A stretch of DNA of 64,000 nt from Streptomyces spongiicola (GTDB lineage: Bacteria; Actinomycetota; Actinomycetes; Streptomycetales; Streptomycetaceae), in the NCBI RefSeq assembly GCF_003122365.1, contig NZ_CP029254.1:5419501-5483500 (forward strand), read 5' to 3'. Both the position numbers and the translations under genes were made by a program. The notes beneath the pieces were generated by a model, which had not been told where the DNA came from, made no database searches, and worked only from the letters and a program-made list of their open reading frames with translations. Positions 7,691 through 16,436 of the stretch are shown piece after piece. Positions within the stretch are counted from its first letter, which is position 1. Each line of letters begins with the position of its first letter.

Positions 7691-8716
7691 TCACTTCGCG
7701 AGCCACCGCTCGGTGTACGCGTCGATCTCGCCCGCGATGCGCGCCTTTCCCGCGGGGTCGAGGAACGACGCCTCCACGGCGTTCGCGGCGAGAGCGGCGA
7801 CGCCCCGCTCGTCGAGGTCCAGCAGCCGGGCGGCCACCGCGTACTCGTTGTTGAGGTCGGTCCCGAACATCGGCGGATCGTCGCTGTTGACGGTGACGAG
7901 CACGCCGGCCGCGACCATCTCCCTGATGGGGTGCACGTCGAGCGTGGCGACGGCCCGGGTGGCGATGTTGGAGGTCGGGCAGACCTCCAGCGGGATCCGG
8001 CGCTCGGCGAGGTGGGCGAGCAGCTCCGGGTCCCGCGGGGCACTGGTGCCGTGTCCGATGCGCTCGGCCCGCAGGTCGTTCAGCGCGTCCCAGATGGTCC
8101 CCGGGCCCGTGGTCTCGCCGGCGTGCGGGACGGACCGCAGCCCCGCGGCTATGGCGCGGTCGAAGTAGGGCTTGAACTGCGGCCGGGGCACACCGATCTC
8201 GGGCCCGCCGAGACCGAACGACACCAGACCCTCGGGGCGCAGGTCGACGGCGAGCCGGGCGGTCTCCTCGGCGGCGTCGAGGCCCGCCTCGCCGGGGATG
8301 TCGAAGCACCAGCGCAGTATGACGCCGAGTTCGGCCTCGGCGGCCTTGCGGGCGTCCTCGATCGCCTCCATGAACCCCTGCTCGGGGATGCCGCGGCGGG
8401 TCGAGCTGAACGGGGTCACCGTGAGTTCCGCGTACCGGATGTTCTGCCGGGCCATGTCCCGGGCGACCTCGAACGTCAGCAGACGGACGTCGTCGGGGGT
8501 GCGGACCAGGTCCACGACCGACAGGTAGACCTCGATGAAGTGCGCGAAGTCGGTGAAGGAGAAGTACTCGGCGAGCGCGCCCGGGTCGACGGGGACCTGT
8601 GAGTCCGGGTGCCGCGCCGCCAGTTCGGACACGATGCGCGGCGACGCCGAGCCCACGTGGTGGACGTGGAGCTCGGCCTTGGGGAGGCCCTGGATGAAGG
8701 GAAGCAGATCGGTCAC
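7691..8716 (-). CDS. Adenosine deaminase family; likely aminodeoxyfutalosine deaminase
   Basis: A 341-residue zinc hydrolase of the adenosine deaminase superfamily. Metal and catalytic residues are visible in ELHVHHVGSAS (first His pair), SVPHAGET, GHGTSAPRDPEL, and VTVNSDDPPMFGT near the C terminus. Canonical adenosine deaminase has HVHLDGA at the first motif; here it is HVHHVGSAS. I recall that a Streptomyces enzyme of this subgroup (S. avermitilis Sav2595) deaminates 6-aminodeoxyfutalosine in the menaquinone pathway, so that is the preferred call over adenosine. GTG 8716 is preceded by GGAGGA about 5 nt upstream. The diesterase gene follows in the same operon. Confidence 0.85.
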   Translation of the reverse strand: MTDLLPFIQGLPKAELHVHHVGSASPRIVSELAARHPDSQVPVDPGALAEYFSFTDFAHFIEVYLSVVDLVRTPDDVRLLTFEVARDMARQNIRYAELTVTPFSSTRRGIPEQGFMEAIEDARKAAEAELGVILRWCFDIPGEAGLDAAEETARLAVDLRPEGLVSFGLGGPEIGVPRPQFKPYFDRAIAAGLRSVPHAGETTGPGTIWDALNDLRAERIGHGTSAPRDPELLAHLAERRIPLEVCPTSNIATRAVATLDVHPIREMVAAGVLVTVNSDDPPMFGTDLNNEYAVAARLLDLDERGVAALAANAVEASFLDPAGKARIAGEIDAYTERWLAK

Positions 8717-8822
8717 CGGGTCCTCCGCGTGTGCTGTCCGTACCGGTCAGGGATCATCGTATGCGGGGCGGGCGCGTGCCGAGCGGGCCCGTAGCATGAC
8801 AGGACCACGATGGGGGAGGCAC

Positions 8823-9551
8823 ATGTCAGACCAGAGCGACCGGCGGCCGGGTGGGAACGGCCACGAGGACCCGTGGGCTCCGCCCGGGCACCGCACCCCG
8901 CGGGACGGGGTGGACTGGAGCAAGCGGGGCGGGACCGGCGGGGGTACGCCGCAGAGCGGACCTCCCGGTGCCCACGACCAGCCGACGGTCACCTCCGTGC
9001 CGGGCGTCGATCCCTTCGCGGCCCCCGGCGCGGGCGCCGGAGACGGCGGGGGAGCCGTCCCCCCGCCGCCGATCGCCCCGGGCGGACCCGGGCAGACCGC
9101 GCCGGGCCCGTACGGCCATCCCGCCGGGGTGCCGGGCGGCTCGTTCGGCACCCCGGCGGGATGGCCGTACGGCGGCCACACCGGGTACCCGGGCCACTCC
9201 GGCTACGGCGCCGGCGGCTGGGCGCCGGCCCCGGCGAACGGCATGGGCATCACCGCTCTGGTGCTGGGCATCATCGCCGTCGCCGGTTTCTGCCTGTACG
9301 GCCTCGGGATCGTCCTCGGCGTCCTGGCGCTGGTCTTCGGCTTCATCGGGCGTGCCCGTGCGCGGCGCGGGGAGGCGGACAACGGCGGGATGGCGCTCGC
9401 CGGGATCATCCTCGGCGCCGTCGGCGTCGTGGTCGGCGCGGCGTTCCTCGGCCTTCTGGCCTGGGCCGTCGTCAACGATCCGGACTTCGGCGAGGGGTCC
9501 GAAGAGGACCCCTGGTCGGCGTCACTCACCGTGGCAACGGCGGCGCGCTGA
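8823..9551 (+). CDS. DUF4190-type small membrane protein
   Basis: A 242-residue protein with a long proline/glycine-rich cytoplasmic arm (about residues 1-135) and two closely spaced transmembrane helices: ITALVLGIIAVAGFCLYGLG and, after a charged loop GRARARRGEADN, GMALAGIILGAVGVVVGAAF. This double-helix hairpin is the DUF4190 pattern common in Streptomyces. Function is unknown. ATG 8823 is supported by GGGGGAGG just upstream. It is divergent from the deaminase gene. Confidence 0.8.
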   Translation: MSDQSDRRPGGNGHEDPWAPPGHRTPRDGVDWSKRGGTGGGTPQSGPPGAHDQPTVTSVPGVDPFAAPGAGAGDGGGAVPPPPIAPGGPGQTAPGPYGHPAGVPGGSFGTPAGWPYGGHTGYPGHSGYGAGGWAPAPANGMGITALVLGIIAVAGFCLYGLGIVLGVLALVFGFIGRARARRGEADNGGMALAGIILGAVGVVVGAAFLGLLAWAVVNDPDFGEGSEEDPWSASLTVATAAR

Positions 9552-9598
9552 ACCGGGCGGCCCCCGCGCCGCCCGGTCCCGCCCGTCCCCGCGCCGCC

Positions 9599-9740
9599 CG
9601 TCCCGGACACGACCGCGTCGCTCGTCCCGGACACGACCGCGTCGCTCGTCCCGGACACGACCGTGCCGCTCGTCTCTGACACGACCGTGCCGCCCGGTTC
9701 CGCCCGCCACCGTGCCGCTCGTCCCGGACACGACCGGGGC
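9599..9740. repeat. 24-bp tandem repeat array between convergent genes
   Basis: Four adjacent 24-bp units start at 9599, 9623, 9647 and 9671, each built on the core CCCGGACACGACCG with drift in the last two. A partial and one further copy reach about 9740. There are no unique spacers, so it is not a CRISPR array. It fills the gap between the DUF4190 gene and the NADAR gene. Confidence 0.85.
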
Positions 9741-9752
9741 GGGCGGGGCACC

Positions 9753-10316
9753 TCACTCCGTCCGGCCCGCCCTCAGCCGCTCCCGGACCTCCATCAGCGC
9801 CAAGCCCAGCAGGTTCGGCCCGCGCCGGCGGGCCGGGTCGTGCGCCCGCTCGTCGCCCGCCGCGAGGCCGATGCCCCATATGCGGTCCGTCGGGCTCGCC
9901 TCCACCAGCACCCGCCCCCCGGTGACCAGCAGGAACGAGGCCTCCTCCGGGTGCTGTGAGGACTTGTGGGCGTTTCCCTCGACGACGATGCCGAAGCGCT
10001 CCCGCTCCCAGGTCGCGTCGCTGAAGCCGCGCACCAGCCGGCCCGCCTTCTTCGCCTGGGCGGGGCCCGCGGCCGCCACCGCCCTCGCCTCGGCCTTCCC
10101 GTCACCGAACAGGCGGGCCTTGCGGGCCATCATCCGGTGCTCGGCCGTCGCGTACTCGATTCCGTCCACGGTGAGCGGCGCCGGCCACCACTGGCTCAGG
10201 CAACCGGCGCCCACGGCACCGCCGGATGCCGGCCGGTGTCCCCGGAAGTGCAGATACGCGACCCGTCCACCCCGGCTGATCCGCTCTGTCAGCCTCTCGA
10301 CCGGCACGTCGGTCAT
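9753..10316 (-). CDS. NADAR family protein (YbiA/RibX-like)
   Basis: A 187-residue protein of the NADAR superfamily. The central motif is LSQWWPAPLTVDGIEYATAEHRMMARKARLFGD, and the C-terminal block HPEEASFLLVTGGRVLVEASPTDRIWGIGLA carries the conserved Trp-Gly. Family members hydrolyse N-glycosidic bonds in riboflavin intermediates or remove ADP-ribose; which applies here is not visible. Start taken at ATG 10316 (MTDVPVERL); ATG 10322 two codons upstream is equally possible. It converges on the DUF4190 gene and is divergent from the polyamine operon. Confidence 0.82.
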   Translation of the reverse strand: MTDVPVERLTERISRGGRVAYLHFRGHRPASGGAVGAGCLSQWWPAPLTVDGIEYATAEHRMMARKARLFGDGKAEARAVAAAGPAQAKKAGRLVRGFSDATWERERFGIVVEGNAHKSSQHPEEASFLLVTGGRVLVEASPTDRIWGIGLAAGDERAHDPARRRGPNLLGLALMEVRERLRAGRTE

Positions 10317-10496
10317 CCCCATGCATGCGAGCCTGGCATCCACCACTGACAATCCGTACGGGAATTCCCTCCCGATGCGACACATGGTCCACCGAATCCG
10401 TCGCGTAACCAAAAGGCAACTACGGAATCACTTGTTGGGGAACTCTGCCTCTGTCAGGATCGGCATTCACTTCGATCTGGAACTACGGAGAGCGTC

Positions 10497-12011
10497 ATGG
10501 GCAACCGCTTCCAGGTGCGGGACCGTTTCAAGGACGGCGCACAGTACATCGACGGAAGGCTGCGCCCCGGCACATCGGGACATAGTCACGCAATCGTAAA
10601 CCCCGCCACCGGCGAGCAGCTGCTCGCCTACGACCTGGCGGGCGCCGAGGACGTCGACGCCGCCGTCGCCGCGGCCCGGGCCGCCTTCCCCGGCTGGGCG
10701 GGTGCGACGCCCGGCGAGCGATCCGACGCCCTGCACCGGTTCGCGTCCGTGCTCGCCGAGCAGGCCGAGGACCTCGCCGACGCGGAATCCCTGCAGTGCG
10801 GTAAGCCGATCAAGCTGAGCCGGGAGTTCGACGTCCCCGGCACCGTCGACAACGCCGCGTTCTTCGCCGGCGCCGCACGCCATCTCCAGGGCCAGTCCGC
10901 GGGCGAGTACAGCGGTGACCACACGTCGTACGTACGCCGGGAGCCGATCGGCGTCGTCGGGTCCGTCGCACCCTGGAACTACCCGCTCCAGATGGCCGCC
11001 TGGAAGGTCCTCCCGGCCATCGCCGCGGGCAACACCATCGTCCTCAAGCCCGCCGAGACCACGCCCCTGACCTCGCTGATGTTCGCCCGGGCCGCCACCG
11101 AGGCGGGCATCCCCGACGGCGTCCTCAACATCGTCACCGGCACCGGCGGGGACGCGGGCGAGCACCTCGTCGGCCACCCCGGCGTCGCCATGACCTCGTT
11201 CACCGGCTCGACGCCCGTCGGCAGGCGGGTCGCCGAGGTCGCCACGGCCACCGTCAAGCGGCTCCATCTGGAACTCGGCGGCAAGGCCCCGTTCGTCGTG
11301 TTCGACGACGCGGACCTCGACGCCGCCGTCCACGGGGCCGTCGCCGGCGCGCTGATCAACAGCGGCCAGGACTGCACCGCGGCCACCCGCGCCTACGTCC
11401 AGCGCCCGCTCTTCGACGCCTTCGTCGCCGGGGTCGCCGACCTGATGGCGACCGTACGGCTCGGCGACCCCTTCGACCCGTCCACCGACCTCGGCCCGCT
11501 CGTCTCCCACACCCAGCGCGACCGGGTAGCCGGCTTCGTCGACCGGGCCCGCTCGTACGCCACCGTCGTCACCGGCGGCAGGGCTCCCGGCGGCGACCTG
11601 GAGAAGGGCGCCTACTACCTGCCCACGCTGATCGCGGGCGCCGCGCAGGACAGCGAGGTCGTGCAGTCGGAGATCTTCGGACCCGTCCTGGTGGTCCTGC
11701 CGTTCGACTCCGACGACGAGGGCATCGCGCTGGCCAACGACACCCCGTACGGCCTCGCCGCCTCCGCCTGGAGCCGCGACGTGTACCGGACCGGCCGCGC
11801 CACCCGCGAGATCAAGGCGGGCTGCGTATGGGTCAACGACCACATCCCGATCATCAGCGAGATGCCCCACGGCGGATACCGGGCCAGCGGCTACGGAAAG
11901 GACATGTCGGTGTACTCGTTCGAGGAGTACACGCAGGTCAAGCATGTGATGTACGACAACACCGCGGTGGTCCGCAAGGACTGGCACCGCACGATCTTCG
12001 GAGACCGATAG
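10497..12011 (+). CDS. Aminobutyraldehyde dehydrogenase (second copy)
   Basis: A 504-residue NAD-dependent aldehyde dehydrogenase, first gene of the polyamine operon. It has the catalytic cysteine in SGQDCTAATR, LELGGKAPFV, VAPWNYPLQM, and the C-terminal MPHGGYRASGYGKDMSVYSFEEYTQVKHV. It resembles the enzyme at 5154 closely in these motifs. It has an extra N-terminal stretch (MGNRFQVRDRFKDGAQYIDG) and a longer C terminus. ATG 10497 has GGAG six bases upstream. Transcribed with the binding protein and transporter genes, it should finish the oxidation of imported putrescine to GABA. The leader before it is visibly less GC-rich than the rest of the window, consistent with a promoter. Confidence 0.9.
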   Translation: MGNRFQVRDRFKDGAQYIDGRLRPGTSGHSHAIVNPATGEQLLAYDLAGAEDVDAAVAAARAAFPGWAGATPGERSDALHRFASVLAEQAEDLADAESLQCGKPIKLSREFDVPGTVDNAAFFAGAARHLQGQSAGEYSGDHTSYVRREPIGVVGSVAPWNYPLQMAAWKVLPAIAAGNTIVLKPAETTPLTSLMFARAATEAGIPDGVLNIVTGTGGDAGEHLVGHPGVAMTSFTGSTPVGRRVAEVATATVKRLHLELGGKAPFVVFDDADLDAAVHGAVAGALINSGQDCTAATRAYVQRPLFDAFVAGVADLMATVRLGDPFDPSTDLGPLVSHTQRDRVAGFVDRARSYATVVTGGRAPGGDLEKGAYYLPTLIAGAAQDSEVVQSEIFGPVLVVLPFDSDDEGIALANDTPYGLAASAWSRDVYRTGRATREIKAGCVWVNDHIPIISEMPHGGYRASGYGKDMSVYSFEEYTQVKHVMYDNTAVVRKDWHRTIFGDR

Positions 12012-12063
12012 CAGCCTCGGCCGTACCACCGGCGGCGGCCCATCCCGAAAGGCAACACAGCGC

Positions 12064-13314
12064 ATGAAGCAGTACCAGCCCGAGCGCCTCTCGGAGGCCC
12101 AGCTGGCCGCTATGCGGCGGAGTCTGAGCAGCGGCCGCGGCGCGCTGTCCCGCCGCTCCCTGCTGCGGGCGGCGGGCATAGGGGCTCTCACCATAGGTGG
12201 CACGGGCGCGCTGAGCGCGTGCGGAATCCCGCCCGCCAAGCGCGCCGGCGAAGGGGCCGCGGCCTCCGACGACCACTCGGCCGAGGAGAAGCGGATCACC
12301 TTCTCCAACTGGACGCAGTACATCGACATCAGCGAGGACGAGAAGAGCCACCCCACGCTCGACGCGTTCACCAGGCGCACCGGGATCAGCGTCAAGTACA
12401 CCGAGGACATCAACGACAACGTCGAGTTCTTCGGCAAGATCCGGCCGCAGCTCGCCGCCGGCCAGGACACCGGGCGAGACCTGGTCAACGTCACCGACTG
12501 GCTCGCGGCCCGCATGATCCGCCTCGGCTGGGTGCAGAAGCTCGACCCCGCCAACCTGCCGAACGCCTACGCCCGTCTGTCGCCGCAGTTCCGCAGCCCG
12601 GACTGGGACCCCGGACGGGCCTACTCCTACCCCTGGACCGGCATCTCCACCGTCATCGCCTACAACTCCAGGGCGACCGGGGGCCGGAAGGTCGAGAGCG
12701 TCTCCCAGCTGCTCGAGGACAAGGCGCTGCGCGGCCGCGTCGCCTGCCTCTCCGAGATGCGCGACACCGTCGGGATGACCCTGCTCGACATGGGCAAGGA
12801 CCCCGGGAAGGTCACCGGCGACGACTACGACGCGGCGATATCCAAGATCCAGCGGGCCGTCGACACCCGGCAGATCCGCCGCTTCACCGGCAACGACTAC
12901 ACCTCCGACCTGGACAAGGGCGACATCGCCGCCTGTCTGGCCTGGGCCGGGGACCTCGTCCAGCTCCGGGTCGACAACCCCGACATCCGGTTCGTCGTCC
13001 CCGACGCCGGCTATATGACCTCCAGCGACAACCTGCTGGTCCCGGCCAAGGCCCGGCACAAGGCCAACGCCGAGAAGCTCATCGACTACTACTACGAGCT
13101 CCCGGTCGCGGCCCAGCTCGCCGCCTACATCAACTACGTCTGCCCGGTCGAGGGCGTCGGCCCCGAACTCGCCGAGATCGACCCGGCACTCGCCGAGAAC
13201 ACGCTGATCCTCCCGGACAAGGCCATGGCCGCGAAGTCCCATGCCTTCCGCTCGCTCAGCAGCGAGGAGGAGACGGCGTACGAAGAGAAGTTCGCCAAGC
13301 TCATCGGCGCCTGA
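12064..13314 (+). CDS. potD: Polyamine ABC transporter substrate-binding lipoprotein
   Basis: A 416-residue PotD-like protein that captures spermidine or putrescine outside the membrane. The N terminus has a twin-arginine-like signal (LSRRSLLRAAGIGALTIGGT) ending in the lipobox LSAC, so the mature protein should start at that cysteine after Tat export. The domain then runs FSNWTQYIDISEDE, YTEDINDNVEFFGKIRP, AYSYPWTGISTVIAYN and CLAWAGDLVQL. These are characteristic PotD/PotF stretches. It lies between a dehydrogenase and the ATPase gene of the same importer. Which polyamine is preferred cannot be told. Confidence 0.92.
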   Translation: MKQYQPERLSEAQLAAMRRSLSSGRGALSRRSLLRAAGIGALTIGGTGALSACGIPPAKRAGEGAAASDDHSAEEKRITFSNWTQYIDISEDEKSHPTLDAFTRRTGISVKYTEDINDNVEFFGKIRPQLAAGQDTGRDLVNVTDWLAARMIRLGWVQKLDPANLPNAYARLSPQFRSPDWDPGRAYSYPWTGISTVIAYNSRATGGRKVESVSQLLEDKALRGRVACLSEMRDTVGMTLLDMGKDPGKVTGDDYDAAISKIQRAVDTRQIRRFTGNDYTSDLDKGDIAACLAWAGDLVQLRVDNPDIRFVVPDAGYMTSSDNLLVPAKARHKANAEKLIDYYYELPVAAQLAAYINYVCPVEGVGPELAEIDPALAENTLILPDKAMAAKSHAFRSLSSEEETAYEEKFAKLIGA

Positions 13315-13359
13315 CCGTCCTGCTCCCCTGCTCCCCCTCGACACCTGGGACCGCGCTCC

Positions 13360-14511
13360 ATGACTGACAAGACAGCGGGCGGAGACGTCCGCCTCACCGG
13401 GATCGGCAAGACCTACGGCTCGTTCACCGCCGTGCACCCGCTGGACCTGACCGTGCCCGAGGGCTCGTTCTTCGCCCTGCTCGGCGCCTCCGGCTGCGGA
13501 AAGACCACCACCCTGCGCATGATCGCCGGACTGGAGGACCCGACCACCGGCTCCGTCTTCCTCGGCGACCGGGACGTCACCGACCTCCCGCCGTACAAGC
13601 GGCCGGTCAACACCGTCTTCCAGAGCTACGCCCTCTTCCCGCACCTCACCATCCACGAGAACGTCGCCTTCGGTCTCCGCCGCCGCGGCATCAGGTCCGT
13701 GAAGAAGCAGGTCGACGAGATGCTGGAACTCGTCCAGCTCGGCGACAAGGCCAGGCACAAGCCCCACCAGCTCTCCGGCGGCCAGCAGCAGCGCGTCGCC
13801 GTCGCCCGCGCGCTCATCAACCACCCCCAGGTGCTTCTGCTGGACGAGCCGCTCGGCGCCCTCGACCTCAAGCTGCGCCGCCAGATGCAGCTGGAGCTCA
13901 AGCGCATCCAGACCGAGGTCGGCATCACCTTCGTCCACGTCACCCACGACCAGGAGGAGGCCATGACCATGGCCGACACGGTCGCGGTGATGAACGGCGG
14001 CAGGGTCGAGCAGCTGGGTGCGCCCTCCGACCTCTACGAGAACCCGCAGACGACGTTCGTCGCCAACTTCCTCGGCACCTCCAACCTCATCGAGGCCCAG
14101 GTCGCCGAGGTCGCGGGCGGCGAGGTGGCGGTGACCGCGGCCGACGCCGGACTGCGGCTTCCCACCGCCCGCTGCGCCACGCCGCCCCGCACCGGCGGCA
14201 AGCTCCTCGTCGGTGTCCGCCCCGAGAAGATCTCCCTGGCGCACGCCGACGACGCCGATGGCATAGCCGAGGGGCGCAACCGGTTCACCGGGAAGATCGC
14301 CGACTCCAGCTTCATCGGCGTCTCCACCCAGTTCGTCGTCGACAGCCCGGTCTGCCCGGAGCTTGAGGTGTACGTGCAGAACGTCGAGCGGGACCCGCGC
14401 CTCGTCCCCGGCGCCGAGGTCGTCCTGCACTGGAACCCCGAGCACACGTTCGGCCTCGACGCCGCCATGGACATCGACGCGGGCGTGGAGACGGTGGAGG
14501 AGACAGCATGA
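13360..14511 (+). CDS. potA: Polyamine ABC transporter ATP-binding protein
   Basis: A 383-residue ATPase of the PotA type. It has Walker A LLGASGCGKTTTLRM, Q-loop NTVFQSYALFPHL, signature LSGGQQQRVAVARAL, Walker B VLLLDEPLGALD and H-loop FVHVTHDQEEAM, followed by a TOBE domain (GVRPEKISL ... VEVYVQN-like region, about residues 285-370). Its stop overlaps the start of the first permease gene by 4 bp (ATGA), so the operon is coupled. All catalytic motifs are intact, in contrast to the ABC ATPase at 2144. Confidence 0.92.
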   Translation: MTDKTAGGDVRLTGIGKTYGSFTAVHPLDLTVPEGSFFALLGASGCGKTTTLRMIAGLEDPTTGSVFLGDRDVTDLPPYKRPVNTVFQSYALFPHLTIHENVAFGLRRRGIRSVKKQVDEMLELVQLGDKARHKPHQLSGGQQQRVAVARALINHPQVLLLDEPLGALDLKLRRQMQLELKRIQTEVGITFVHVTHDQEEAMTMADTVAVMNGGRVEQLGAPSDLYENPQTTFVANFLGTSNLIEAQVAEVAGGEVAVTAADAGLRLPTARCATPPRTGGKLLVGVRPEKISLAHADDADGIAEGRNRFTGKIADSSFIGVSTQFVVDSPVCPELEVYVQNVERDPRLVPGAEVVLHWNPEHTFGLDAAMDIDAGVETVEETA

Positions 14512-15443
14512 CCGTCACCGAGGCACCACCCGCCTCACCCGCCCCCGCCGGTACGGGCCCGGTGCCGCGCAAACAGCCGGCGCGCCGCAAGCTCGTGCCG
14601 TACTGGCTGCTGCTGCCGGGCATCCTGTGGCTGCTGGTCTTCTTCGCCCTGCCGCTCGTCTACCAGGCGTCGACCTCCGTGCAGACCGGCTCGCTGGAAG
14701 AGGGCTTCGAGGTCACCTGGCACTTCCGGACCTACTGGGACGCGCTCGGCGAGTACTACCCGCAGTTCCTGCGGTCGGTGCTGTACGCGGGCACGGCCAC
14801 CATCCTGTGCCTGCTGCTCGGCTATCCGCTGGCGTACCTCATCGCGTTCAAGGCGGGCCGCTGGCGCAATCTGCTGCTGGTGCTGGTCATCGCGCCGTTC
14901 TTCACCAGCTTCCTGATCCGGACGCTCGCGTGGAAGACGATCCTGGCGGACGGCGGACCGGTGGTGGACGTCCTCAGCACCATCGGCTTCCTCGACGTCA
15001 CCGGCTGGCTCGGGATGACCGAGGGGAACCGGGTGCTGGCCACCCCGCTCGCCGTGGTCACCGGTCTCACGTACAACTTCCTGCCCTTCATGATCCTCCC
15101 GCTCTACACCTCGCTGGAGCGGATCGACCCGCGGCTCCACGAGGCGGCCGGAGACCTCTACGCCAGGCCGTCGACCGTCTTCCGCAAGGTGACGTTCCCG
15201 CTGTCGATGCCGGGTGTCGTCTCCGGGACGCTGCTGACCTTCATCCCGGCCAGCGGCGACTACGTCAACGCCGAGCTGCTCGGCTCCACCGACACCCGGA
15301 TGGTCGGCAACGTCATCCAGTCTCAGTTCCTGCGGGTGCTCGACTACCCGACCGCGGCCGCGCTGTCGTTCATTCTCATGGCCGTCGTGCTGATCATGGT
15401 GACGGTCTACATCCGCCGGGCCGGTACGGAGGATCTCGTCTGA
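14508..15443 (+). CDS. potB: Polyamine ABC transporter permease, PotB type
   Basis: A 311-residue inner-membrane permease with six predicted helices. The first is PYWLLLPGILWLLVFFALPL after a proline-rich arm. The cytoplasmic EAA loop that docks the ATPase is LHEAAGDLYARPSTVFRKVTFPLSMPGV. It overlaps potA and potC by 4 bp each, so all four transporter genes are made together. Confidence 0.92.
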   Translation: MTVTEAPPASPAPAGTGPVPRKQPARRKLVPYWLLLPGILWLLVFFALPLVYQASTSVQTGSLEEGFEVTWHFRTYWDALGEYYPQFLRSVLYAGTATILCLLLGYPLAYLIAFKAGRWRNLLLVLVIAPFFTSFLIRTLAWKTILADGGPVVDVLSTIGFLDVTGWLGMTEGNRVLATPLAVVTGLTYNFLPFMILPLYTSLERIDPRLHEAAGDLYARPSTVFRKVTFPLSMPGVVSGTLLTFIPASGDYVNAELLGSTDTRMVGNVIQSQFLRVLDYPTAAALSFILMAVVLIMVTVYIRRAGTEDLV

Positions 15444-16255
15444 TGCTGCGACTCTCGACAACGTGGATACGCCGCAACCTGGTGGTGATCGCCGGCCTGC
15501 TCACGCTGGCGTACCTGGTCCTGCCGAACATCATCGTGATGGTGTTCTCCTTCAACAAGCCGGCCGGGCGCTTCAACTACTCCTGGCGGGAGTTCTCCAC
15601 CCACGCGTGGCAGGACCCCTGCGGCGTCTCCGGCATGTGCGACTCGCTCAGCCTGTCGCTGTGGATCGCGCTCTGGGCCACGATCGGCGCCACGGTCCTC
15701 GGCTCGATGATCGCCTTCGCGCTCGTCCGCTACCGGTTCCGGGCCCGCGGGGCGATCAACTCCCTGATCTTCCTGCCGATGGCGATGCCCGAGGTCGTCA
15801 TGGCGGCCTCGCTGCTCACCCTCTTCCTCAACCTCGGGGCGGAACTCGGCCCTACGACGATCCTCATCGCGCACACCATGTTCTCCCTCAGTTTCGTCGT
15901 GGTGGCGGTCAAGGCACGGGTGATGTCGATGGATCCCCGGCTTGAGGAGGCCGCCAAGGACCTCTACGCGGGGCCCGTGCAGACCTTCCTGCGGGTCACG
16001 CTGCCGATCGCGGCACCGGGCATCGCCGCGGGCGCGATGCTCGCCTTCGCGCTCTCGTTCGACGACTTCATCATCACCAACTTCAACTCGGGAAACACGG
16101 TCACCTTCCCGATGTTCGTCTGGGGCTCGGCCCAGCGCGGCACACCCGTCCAGATCAACGTCATCGGTACGGCCATGTTCGCCCTCGCCGTCATCGTCGT
16201 CGTCGCGGGCCAGATCATCAGCGGCCGGCGGCGGAAGACCGCACTGTCCGAGTAG
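15443..16255 (+). CDS. potC: Polyamine ABC transporter permease, PotC type
   Basis: A 270-residue permease pairing with PotB. It starts at ATG 15443, overlapping the potB stop; upstream residues in the same frame are not part of it. It has about six helices and the EAA loop LEEAAKDLYAGPVQTFLRVTLPIAAPGI. The segment ALSFDDFIITNFNSGNTVTFPMFVWG is typical of PotC. A degenerate repeat follows before the oxidase gene. Confidence 0.92.
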   Translation: MLRLSTTWIRRNLVVIAGLLTLAYLVLPNIIVMVFSFNKPAGRFNYSWREFSTHAWQDPCGVSGMCDSLSLSLWIALWATIGATVLGSMIAFALVRYRFRARGAINSLIFLPMAMPEVVMAASLLTLFLNLGAELGPTTILIAHTMFSLSFVVVAVKARVMSMDPRLEEAAKDLYAGPVQTFLRVTLPIAAPGIAAGAMLAFALSFDDFIITNFNSGNTVTFPMFVWGSAQRGTPVQINVIGTAMFALAVIVVVAGQIISGRRRKTALSE

Positions 16256-16420
16256 CCCCGAGTAGCCCCGAGCGGTGCCGAGTGGTGCCGAGTGGCACTG
16301 AGCGGCCCTGAGCGTCGCAAGTGGTACCGAACAGTGCCAACCAGTACCGAGTACCGAATCGCCCCGAGTGCCGAATCGCGCCGAGCGCCGAGTTGAACCG
16401 AGCAACACCGAGCAGCGCCA
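16256..16420. repeat. Degenerate ~10-bp repeat between potC and the oxidase gene
   Basis: More than a dozen drifting copies of a unit like GTGCCGAGTG or GAGTAGCCCC fill the gap from the potC stop to the ribosome site of the next gene. The array is AG-rich compared with its surroundings and encodes nothing. Confidence 0.7.
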
Positions 16421-16436
16421 CGAAGGAGTGGAAACC

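Noticed and set aside
9599..9740. Possible CRISPR array
   Set aside because: The 24-bp units are directly adjacent with no spacers, and no cas gene is near.
10418..10489. Direct repeat AACTACGGA at 10418 and 10481 before the polyamine operon as an operator pair
   Set aside because: The second copy is part of the ribosome site and the repeat is short; it may be chance.
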